Shown here one piece after another: positions 6,593 through 12,219 of a stretch of DNA of 12,219 nt. The DNA comes from Candidatus Corynebacterium faecipullorum (lineage in GTDB: Bacteria > Actinomycetota > Actinomycetes > Mycobacteriales > Mycobacteriaceae), in NCBI GenBank assembly GCA_019114925.1, contig DXEO01000094.1, positions 1-12,219 on the forward strand, in the 5' to 3' direction. Below the pieces are notes generated by a model, which saw only the letters and a list, made by a program, of their open reading frames with translations, had not been told where the DNA came from and ran no database searches. Within the stretch, counting starts at the first letter, position 1. Each line of letters begins with the position of its first letter. The position numbers and the translations under genes are program-made.

Positions 6593-7302
6593 CTATTCTT
6601 CTCGTCGGGGAGATCTGATAGGAGGGCTTCAAGGCCTAAGCGGAACGGCTCATCCGCAAAGGGATTCCTCTTGTCCTCTGAGCCCTCGATGGCGGCGGGT
6701 AAAAACGCTCGCCGCGCATCAACGAGTGCCGGTGCGCGCACTTCACTATCGGCTGGAAGATCAAAAATATCTTCGGGGGCGTGGACGTCGTAGGCGCTGC
6801 CATAAATGAAGGATTCCAGCGCCACAATGCGCGGCATAATGGCCGAATTTGATAGACCGGCCCGCCTCAAAACACGAGCGACTACCTCATACATTTCAAC
6901 CGTACGAGGTGCTCCAGAAATCGGGGTTAACGCAATAATTCGTACCAGCGGAACGTGCTGCGCACAGACGTCACGATAGGACGTCGCCCAGCTCATCAGA
7001 GCAGCGCGGGGTGAAATCTTCGGGGTGGCCTCAAGCGCAGCATGCAGTGAGCTACATTCCACTTGCCCCATGACCGCATCTTCGACGAGCGCGAGCAAGT
7101 CGTCTTTACCGGAAAGATGGTTATACAACGCGCTGGTTCCCACGTTGAGACGACGGGCGATCCGCGCCATTGTGAGTTTTTCATACCCCTCTTCCCCCAC
7201 AATGGTTAGCGCAGCCTGAGCGATTTTTTCGCGCGTAACCAGTGCTTTATGGGGGCGACCTTTAGGCCGATGCGAATTCACAGCTTCGAAACCTTGTCTC
7301 AC
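6589..7302 (-). CDS. TetR-family transcriptional repressor, likely regulator of the amine oxidase operon
   Basis: This 237-residue protein has an N-terminal TetR DNA-binding domain: TREKIAQAALTIVGEEGYEKLTMARIARRL (about 23-52) followed by NVGTSALYNHLSGKDDLL (53-70). The rest is a helical ligand-binding domain without a recognisable substrate signature. I choose the GTG at 7300-7302 because AGAAGG (7311-7316, minus strand) stands 8 bases before it. The in-frame ATG at 7351-7353 lies inside the operator palindrome and lacks a ribosome binding site. The basic run HRPKGRPHK (11-19) precedes the helix-turn-helix, as in many TetR proteins. It is divergent from the oxidase gene across 99 bases. Its stop shares a CTAG with the aminotransferase remnant's stop on the other strand, so the two genes end tail to tail. 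Sensing a polyamine or its aldehyde is inference. Confidence 0.9.
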   Translation of the reverse strand: MRQGFEAVNSHRPKGRPHKALVTREKIAQAALTIVGEEGYEKLTMARIARRLNVGTSALYNHLSGKDDLLALVEDAVMGQVECSSLHAALEATPKISPRAALMSWATSYRDVCAQHVPLVRIIALTPISGAPRTVEMYEVVARVLRRAGLSNSAIMPRIVALESFIYGSAYDVHAPEDIFDLPADSEVRAPALVDARRAFLPAAIEGSEDKRNPFADEPFRLGLEALLSDLPDEKNS

Positions 7303-7310
7303 GTTACGTT

Positions 7311-7316
7311 CCTTCT
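7311..7316 (-). promoter_or_regulatory. Ribosome binding site deciding the TetR GTG start
   Basis: On the minus strand AGAAGG lies 8 bases before GTG 7300-7302. This supports a start 17 codons downstream of the longest possible frame and places the operator palindrome in untranslated DNA. Confidence 0.7.
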
Positions 7317-7333
7317 GTACAGTGATACGAGAC

Positions 7334-7358
7334 ACAAAATGAATGATGTTCATTTTGT
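7334..7358. promoter_or_regulatory. Probable TetR operator, perfect 10-bp inverted repeat
   Basis: ACAAAATGAA (7334-7343) and TTCATTTTGT (7349-7358) are exact inverted copies around TGATG. The 25-bp site lies between the divergent TetR and oxidase starts, 44 bases before the oxidase ATG. Its size and symmetry suit a TetR dimer pair. It likely represses both directions; I did not find clear -35/-10 boxes to place it exactly. Confidence 0.75.
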
Positions 7359-7401
7359 CACACCTACCTCATCATCGTCCCATAGGAACGGAGACACCTT
7401 C

Positions 7402-8913
7402 ATGACTTCACTCGTCAATCCAGACAATCCCGTTATCGAACGCGATGTCGTCGTCATCGGCGCCGGCCCCGCTGGCCTCATGGCCGCACATACCCTCAAA
7501 AAGAAGGGCCTGAGCGTAGCCGTCCTCGAGGCTCGCGAGCGCGTCGGCGGCCGAACCTGGAACGGAAAGGTTAAGGATGCGCAGGGAGTCGAGCACTTCG
7601 TCGAGTTAGGCGGCCAATGGATCTCCCCTGACCAGACCCGCCTCATCGAGCTCGTCGACGAACTCGGTCTTGAGACCTTCTCTCGGTACCGCGAAGGTAA
7701 ATCAATCTATGTTTCCCCGGATGGCACCCGCCACGAGTACGAAGGCACCGTATTCCCCGCTGATGAGAAGACCATTGCTGAGATGGATCGCCTCATCAAG
7801 ATCATGGATGAACTTGCGGAAGAGATGGACCCAGCAAACCCCTGGTCACACCCTCGCGCGAAAGAGCTCGACTCCATCTCTTTCCGCTCTTGGCTTGAGG
7901 AGCTTTCCGACGATACCGAGGCCATCGACAACGTTTCGATTTATGTGGCGTCCGGCATGCTGACCAAGCCTTCCTACACGTTCTCCACTCTTCAAGCAGT
8001 GCTCATGGCTTGTTCCGCAGGCTCCTTCAGCAACCTTGTGGATGAGGACTTTATTCTAGATAAGCGCGTCGTCGGCGGTATGCAGTCCGTCTCCTTAACG
8101 CTTGCCAAGGGCTTGGGCGACGATGTCCACCTCGGCACACCTGTGCGCGAGCTTCACTGGGCGGAGCCGGATGCATCTACCGCGGACGAACTCAACAACA
8201 TCAAGGCAGATGTTCGCAACGGTGTCGCGGGAAATGGCGAGGCCGGAAACGTTACCGCCATTTCGGAGAAGGTCACTGTAAAGGCCCGTTTCGCTGTACT
8301 GGCTGTTCCGCCAAACCTGTACAACCGCATCTCCTTCGTCCCGCCGATGCCGCGCGACCAGCAGATTGCGCACCAGCACATCTCCATGGGACTGGTTATC
8401 AAGGTCCATGCCATCTACGACACCCCGTTCTGGCGCGAAGAAGGACTCTCCGGCACCGGCTTCGGTGGCGGCCGCCTCGTTCAGGAGGTTTACGACAACA
8501 CCAATTACGGCAAGAATTTTGCCGAATCGACCGCAAACAAAGAAGACACCTACGGCACCCTCGTGGGCTTTGTCTCCGACGTGTATGCAGAGGAGATGTG
8601 GCACCTGCCGGCTGAGGAACGCAAGGAACGCATTCTCGACGCCATGGCAGATTACCTTGGGCCCAAGACCAAGGAGCCCATCGCTTTCTACTTGTCTGAC
8701 ATGGCAGCCGAGGAATGGACGCGTGGCGCCTACGCTACCTCCTACGACCTTGGTGGACTCTCGCGTTGGGGACACCTTCAGAATCAACCGACTGGTCCTA
8801 TTTACTACGCATGCTCCGACATCGCTGCGGAAGGTTACCAGCACGTCGACGGCGCAGTACGCCAGGGCGAGATCGCCGCACTGGCTATCGCAGAGCAAGC
8901 GGCGAAGGCTTAA
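7402..8913 (+). CDS. puo: Flavin monoamine oxidase, putrescine oxidase-like
   Basis: This 503-residue FAD enzyme oxidises a primary amine with oxygen, giving aldehyde, ammonia and hydrogen peroxide; for putrescine the product is 4-aminobutanal. The N-terminal dinucleotide fold is VVVIGAGPAGLMAAHTL (GAGPAG at 20-25) with E43 and VGGRTW at 48-53. ELGGQWISPDQTRL follows, and MLTKPSYTFSTLQAVLMA with GSFSNLVDEDFILDKR lies mid-protein. The C-terminal flavin motif is ACSDIAAEGYQHVDGAV (about 470-486). From memory these blocks closely resemble actinobacterial (Rhodococcus) putrescine oxidase. Residues about 254-290 hold a polar, Asn/Gly/Ala/Asp-rich stretch that looks longer than in those enzymes. 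The ATG at 7402 follows GGAG (7390-7393) with 8-base spacing; longer upstream frames would run through the operator. It heads an operon with stress protein, permease and dehydrogenase genes. Tyramine or another monoamine remains possible as substrate. Confidence 0.85.
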   Translation: MTSLVNPDNPVIERDVVVIGAGPAGLMAAHTLKKKGLSVAVLEARERVGGRTWNGKVKDAQGVEHFVELGGQWISPDQTRLIELVDELGLETFSRYREGKSIYVSPDGTRHEYEGTVFPADEKTIAEMDRLIKIMDELAEEMDPANPWSHPRAKELDSISFRSWLEELSDDTEAIDNVSIYVASGMLTKPSYTFSTLQAVLMACSAGSFSNLVDEDFILDKRVVGGMQSVSLTLAKGLGDDVHLGTPVRELHWAEPDASTADELNNIKADVRNGVAGNGEAGNVTAISEKVTVKARFAVLAVPPNLYNRISFVPPMPRDQQIAHQHISMGLVIKVHAIYDTPFWREEGLSGTGFGGGRLVQEVYDNTNYGKNFAESTANKEDTYGTLVGFVSDVYAEEMWHLPAEERKERILDAMADYLGPKTKEPIAFYLSDMAAEEWTRGAYATSYDLGGLSRWGHLQNQPTGPIYYACSDIAAEGYQHVDGAVRQGEIAALAIAEQAAKA

Positions 8914-8915
8914 AC

Positions 8916-9860
8916 ATGGCTCCCGCAAGTTTCCCTCGCCGCAACACTAGTGGTTGTATCCTCGTGGGTTACGTCGCTACCGATTTCGGCAAAGACGCGT
9001 TGCGTTTAGGAATTGCTCTCGCAAAAGAGCGCAACGTGCGCCTCGAACTCGTTATGGTAGCCCCCGCGCATAGCTCCTTCTCGGGCGTTTATCCGCACGA
9101 CCGTGGCTATGACTCCATTGTGGAGGAACAAATCGCTGGATGGCTGGAGGAGGCTCTCGCAGAGGTTCCTGAAGCAATCACTGCAACCGCACGCATCGTG
9201 ACGGGGGATTCCGAAGCTGCCGCGCTCTGCGAAACTGCAGAGACCCTTGGTGCCGACTTGCTCGTCGTTGGTGCCCGGAAGGGTGGCCTCTTCGGACGTT
9301 TCCAGATGGGTTCCGCGGTCAATGCGCTCTTACACTCTGCTCCCGTTCCTGTCGCGCTCGCGCCGCGCGGTTACTCCTACCCAGGCCCTATCACTCGAGT
9401 CACGACCTTCTTTGGCCCTCGCCGTGGCACCTCCGACGTCATTGCGATCGGCCTTGATCGTGCACGTCGCCGTGAGATTCCCTTGCGCCTCGTCTCACTC
9501 GTCCTAAGCGGTGAGTCTGACATGCATGGGCTCGGAACCGACGTGCCCAGTGCACTCAATGCTTATGCCAACCGTAAACTGGCTGACTCCGCTCAGCACA
9601 TGCTTGACGCCGGGCACGCCACCACCGAGGTGGCGTCTGGCAAGGACGTCAGCACAGCCTTGGATAAGCTGAGCTGGCAAGACGGGGAAATCGCCGTTGT
9701 CGGTTCCTCCCGCATGGCCGTTCCTGGGCGTCTCTTCTTAGGCTCGACTGCGTCTCGAATGCTCCGCTTGATCCCAGTCCCCATGATTGTTGTGCCCGCC
9801 GGCTATATGCAGGCCGGCGAAGAGAACAATCTTCTATCGAAAGGTGGTGACAGCTCATGA
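8916..9860 (+). CDS. Tandem-domain universal stress protein (UspA family)
   Basis: This 314-residue cytoplasmic protein has two UspA domains in tandem, about 13-150 and 160-294. Each ends in the nucleotide-binding loop. The first reads GARKGGLFGRFQMGS (119-133) followed by APVPVALAP. The second reads GSSRMAVPGRLFLGS (263-277) followed by PVPMIVVP. Both are close to the G-2X-G-9X-G(S/T) ATP-binding pattern, though the spacing is not exact. The ATG lies two bases after the oxidase stop, and the gene's own TGA overlaps the permease ATG (9857-9860), so translation is probably coupled both ways. Such proteins bind ATP or second messengers and can associate with transporters. Here it may tune the permease or respond to peroxide or aldehyde made by the oxidase (inference). 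The first few residues are poorly conserved in type. Confidence 0.88.
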   Translation: MAPASFPRRNTSGCILVGYVATDFGKDALRLGIALAKERNVRLELVMVAPAHSSFSGVYPHDRGYDSIVEEQIAGWLEEALAEVPEAITATARIVTGDSEAAALCETAETLGADLLVVGARKGGLFGRFQMGSAVNALLHSAPVPVALAPRGYSYPGPITRVTTFFGPRRGTSDVIAIGLDRARRREIPLRLVSLVLSGESDMHGLGTDVPSALNAYANRKLADSAQHMLDAGHATTEVASGKDVSTALDKLSWQDGEIAVVGSSRMAVPGRLFLGSTASRMLRLIPVPMIVVPAGYMQAGEENNLLSKGGDSS

Positions 9861-11410
9861 CCACCACGACCCCTTCGACGCCAACCCCCCACTATGTTAA
9901 AGAGACAGCATCAGACAAGGGGCTAGCTACGGGCCGCGTCGGATTGCTTGGTGCAGTAGTTATTGGCATCAGTTGCATCGCCCCTACCTATACGCTGACC
10001 TCCGGTATTGGCCCAACGATTTCAGCAGTGGGTCAATACGTCCCGGCAGTACTGTTGCTGGGCTTTATCCCCATGCTGCTTGTAGCGTTTGCCTACCGCG
10101 AGCTCAACAACGCAGTCCCTGATTCCGGCACTTCCTTCACGTGGGCTACGAAAGCCTTCGGCCCGTGGGCCGGCTGGATGGGAGGATGGGGGCTTATCAC
10201 CGCCACGATTCTGGTGCTATCAAACCTGGCGGCAGTGGCTGTAGATTTCTTCTACCTACTTCTTGGCCAGCTCTTCAACAACCCGGCTATTAGTGATCTG
10301 ACTCGGAACCTGTGGGTCAATATCCCCACTACCTTCGTCTTTATCGCTATCGCGGGCTACATCTCTTACCGCGGACTCGACTCAACGCAAAAGCTGCAGT
10401 ATGTACTCGTTGCGATTCAGATTGCTGCCATTGTGCTTTTCGACGTCGTTGCAATCCACAACGCCTATAACAACGGCGGATTCGACTTCACACCGATTTC
10501 GCTCGAGTGGTTCAACCCGGTTGGCATAGGAAGCTTTTCCCTCATCGCGGCGGGCATTTCACTGTCTATCTTCATGTTCTGGGGATGGGACGTAACCCTC
10601 ACGATGAACGAGGAAACGAAGAACCCCGAGAAGACTCCCGGTCGTGCAGCTACGATTACGGTACTCATCATCATCGCGCTGTACATCCTCACCGCGCTGG
10701 CAGTTATCTCTTGGGCCGGCACAGGTGACACGGGCCTGGGCGCTGGTAATCCAGAGAACCAGGAATCAATTTTCGCGGTGCTTTCAGAGCCTGTCTTGGG
10801 CAAGGCCTCGATTCTAATCTATATCGCGGTCCTGTCCTCTTCCTTCGCCTCCCTGCAGTCCACGATGGTGGGCCCCGCCCGCACCTTGCTGGCTATGGGC
10901 TACTACCGCGCATTGCCGCCGGTGTTCGCCAAAATTAGCCCACGCTTCCGTACACCGTCGACGGCCACCATTGCGTCCGCTGCAGCGGCAGCCGTGTTCT
11001 ACGCGGTAACCCGGCTTATTTCGGAAAACGCGTTGTGGGACACAATCGCTACCATGGGCCTCATGGTCTGTTTCTACTATGGAATCACGGCCGTGGCCTG
11101 CATCTGGTACTTCCGAACCGAGCTGTTTAGCTCGATGCATAACATTGTGTTCAAGTTCCTCTTCCCTACTGTGGGCGGCGGGTTCTTGCTCATGATGTTC
11201 TTCATCACCGCATTCGATTCGATGGATCCCTCCTACGGGTCTGGGTCCGAAATCGGCGGTATCGGCATGGTCTTTATCTTGAGCGTCGCTGTTCTGGGAC
11301 TCGGCGTCTTCGTCATGTTGTTCACCCGCTTTGCCCACCCAGGATTCTTCAAGGGCGAAACCCTCACGCGAATTTCCTCGCGCGACGACGACCAGCAACC
11401 GCTGGTCTAA
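9857..11410 (+). CDS. APC-family amino acid/polyamine permease
   Basis: This 517-residue membrane transporter belongs to the APC superfamily and would have about 12 helices. After a soluble Thr/Pro-rich start, GRVGLLGAVVIGISCIAPTY begins helix 1 with the broken-helix glycine motif. FIPMLLVAFAYRELNNAVPDSG and TSFTWATKAFGPWAGWMGGW are the family's helix 2-3 signature. MFWGWDVTLTMNEETKNPEKTPGRAA is the typical loop after helix 6. FASLQSTMVGPARTLLAMGY marks helix 8 and the loop that follows. The C-terminus is charged (SSRDDDQQPLV). Its ATG overlaps the stress-protein stop by 4 bases, preceded by AAAGGTGGTG. Operon position between an amine oxidase and an aldehyde dehydrogenase points to uptake of the amine substrate, probably putrescine. 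Specificity is inferred from context, since APC members cannot be assigned by motif. Confidence 0.88.
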   Translation: MTTTTPSTPTPHYVKETASDKGLATGRVGLLGAVVIGISCIAPTYTLTSGIGPTISAVGQYVPAVLLLGFIPMLLVAFAYRELNNAVPDSGTSFTWATKAFGPWAGWMGGWGLITATILVLSNLAAVAVDFFYLLLGQLFNNPAISDLTRNLWVNIPTTFVFIAIAGYISYRGLDSTQKLQYVLVAIQIAAIVLFDVVAIHNAYNNGGFDFTPISLEWFNPVGIGSFSLIAAGISLSIFMFWGWDVTLTMNEETKNPEKTPGRAATITVLIIIALYILTALAVISWAGTGDTGLGAGNPENQESIFAVLSEPVLGKASILIYIAVLSSSFASLQSTMVGPARTLLAMGYYRALPPVFAKISPRFRTPSTATIASAAAAAVFYAVTRLISENALWDTIATMGLMVCFYYGITAVACIWYFRTELFSSMHNIVFKFLFPTVGGGFLLMMFFITAFDSMDPSYGSGSEIGGIGMVFILSVAVLGLGVFVMLFTRFAHPGFFKGETLTRISSRDDDQQPLV

Positions 11411-11421
11411 CTACACACGAG

Positions 11422-11429
11422 AAAAGGAG
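11422..11429 (+). promoter_or_regulatory. Ribosome binding site of the aldehyde dehydrogenase gene
   Basis: AAAAGGAG lies 6 bases before ATG 11436 in the 25-base gap after the permease stop. The short gap and absence of a terminator support continued operon transcription. Confidence 0.8.
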
Positions 11430-11435
11430 TAATCA

Positions 11436-12219
11436 ATGTCCAACACCTATCGCGTACAGAACCCCGTGACCAATGAGGTAGTCGAAACCTTCGATACCGC
11501 GACAGACGCTGAAGTCGAAGCAGCACTGGCAAAGTCCGCCGCGGCTTATAAAGAATGGTCTGCACGCCCCATCTCTGAGCGCACAGAAATCATGACCCGT
11601 GTCAGCGAGCTTTTCGACGAACGCAAGGAAGAGCTTGCCCAGATTGCTGGCGAGGAAATGGGTAAGTTCCACTCCGAAGGCATCGAAGAGGCTGAGTTCT
11701 CTTCAGCCATTATCAAGTACTATGCCGATAACGGCGCAGACTTCACCAAGGACCAGGAGATCCCCACTGCTTCCAACGGCACCGCGGTCATTCGCCGCCT
11801 GCCCATCGGTCCGCTTCTGGGCATCATGCCGTGGAACTTCCCGTACTACCAGATTGCTCGTTTCGTAGCGCCGAACCTAATGCTGGGCAACACCATCATC
11901 CTGAAGGATGCAGAGATTTGCCCGCGCTCGGCTCTTGCTGTTCAGAAGATTATGGATGACGCCGGAGTCCCAGAGGGCGTGTACAACAACGTCTTTGCAT
12001 CCCATGACCAGATTTCAACGATCATCGCCGATTCCCGTATCCAGGGCGTATCCCTCACAGGATCTGAGCGTGCCGGTTCTATCATCGGCGCTCAAGCTGG
12101 CGAACACCTGAAGAAGGCAGTTCTCGAACTCGGCGGTTCTGACCCATACGTCCTGCTCGATACCGATGATGTTAAGGCAGCTGCAGAGCTGGCCTGGGGA
12201 ACACGCATGTACAACACTG
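11436..12219 (+). CDS. NAD(P)-dependent aldehyde dehydrogenase, 3' end outside window
   Basis: The first 261 residues of an aldehyde dehydrogenase are present, in an open frame to the window end. Visible landmarks are MPWNFPYYQ (131-139), the cofactor lysine K157 in ILKDAE, SLTGSERAG (206-214) and the general base E231 in LELGGSDPYVLL. The window stops at RMYNT, just before the place where the catalytic cysteine is expected. The short N-terminus and motif spacing suit the succinate-semialdehyde dehydrogenase-like branch (about 450-460 residues). As the last visible gene of the amine oxidase operon it would oxidise the aldehyde product: 4-aminobutanal to GABA if the oxidase acts on putrescine. 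Succinate semialdehyde, one step later, is the other candidate. The catalytic cysteine cannot be checked here. Confidence 0.9.
   Translation, partial: MSNTYRVQNPVTNEVVETFDTATDAEVEAALAKSAAAYKEWSARPISERTEIMTRVSELFDERKEELAQIAGEEMGKFHSEGIEEAEFSSAIIKYYADNGADFTKDQEIPTASNGTAVIRRLPIGPLLGIMPWNFPYYQIARFVAPNLMLGNTIILKDAEICPRSALAVQKIMDDAGVPEGVYNNVFASHDQISTIIADSRIQGVSLTGSERAGSIIGAQAGEHLKKAVLELGGSDPYVLLDTDDVKAAAELAWGTRMYNT

Noticed and set aside
8095..8928. Minus-strand open frame opposite the amine oxidase
   Set aside because: No family resemblance or ribosome binding site; the oxidase reading is continuous and motif-rich.
10814..11398. Minus-strand open frame opposite the APC permease C-terminus
   Set aside because: It is His/Glu/Gly-rich with no domain, opposite well-supported membrane helices.

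Overview
The window looks like a chromosomal stretch of a Corynebacterium-type actinobacterium. Coding GC is high, the proteins resemble corynebacterial and rhodococcal families, and ribosome binding sites are strong AGGAGG-type. Genus is inferred from protein character only; species cannot be called.

Layout. (1) Positions 1-719 hold the 3' part of a TauE/SafE-type membrane exporter (+). (2) Positions 808-1740 (-) encode an unusual single protein with an AbiEi-like winged-helix N-terminus and a DUF559/Vsr-like PD-(D/E)XK nuclease C-terminus. It is bracketed by two direct copies of a 69-bp imperfect palindrome (753-821 and 1798-1866), which makes it look like an inserted cassette. One copy supplies the last four codons and the stop. 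(3) A LysR regulator (1909-2790, -) diverges from a three-gene unit: an intact thiamine-diphosphate enzyme (2921-4567), a SdaC/HAAAP-type amino acid permease pseudogene (4580-5882) and a HisC/Pat-like aminotransferase pseudogene (5896-6592). The unit looks like a former amino acid uptake, transamination and 2-keto acid processing pathway, now decaying from its 3' end. (4) A TetR regulator (6589-7302, -) diverges from a tight operon: a putrescine-oxidase-like flavin amine oxidase (7402-8913), a tandem universal stress protein (8916-9860), an APC-family permease (9857-11410) and an aldehyde dehydrogenase cut by the window end (11436-12219). A perfect 10-bp inverted repeat between TetR and the oxidase is the probable operator.

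How the genes work together. The right-hand operon reads as a complete amine-use module. The permease imports a diamine, the oxidase converts it to an aminoaldehyde with release of ammonia and hydrogen peroxide, the dehydrogenase oxidises the aldehyde (4-aminobutanal to GABA if the substrate is putrescine), and TetR senses an inducer. The stress protein sits inside the operon with an unknown role. The left operon probably once fed an aromatic or hydroxy amino acid to the TPP enzyme through the permease and aminotransferase, but both partners are now broken.

The most novel-looking item is the palindrome-bracketed winged-helix/nuclease gene. I saw no rRNA, tRNA, CRISPR array, riboswitch or classical insertion sequence.
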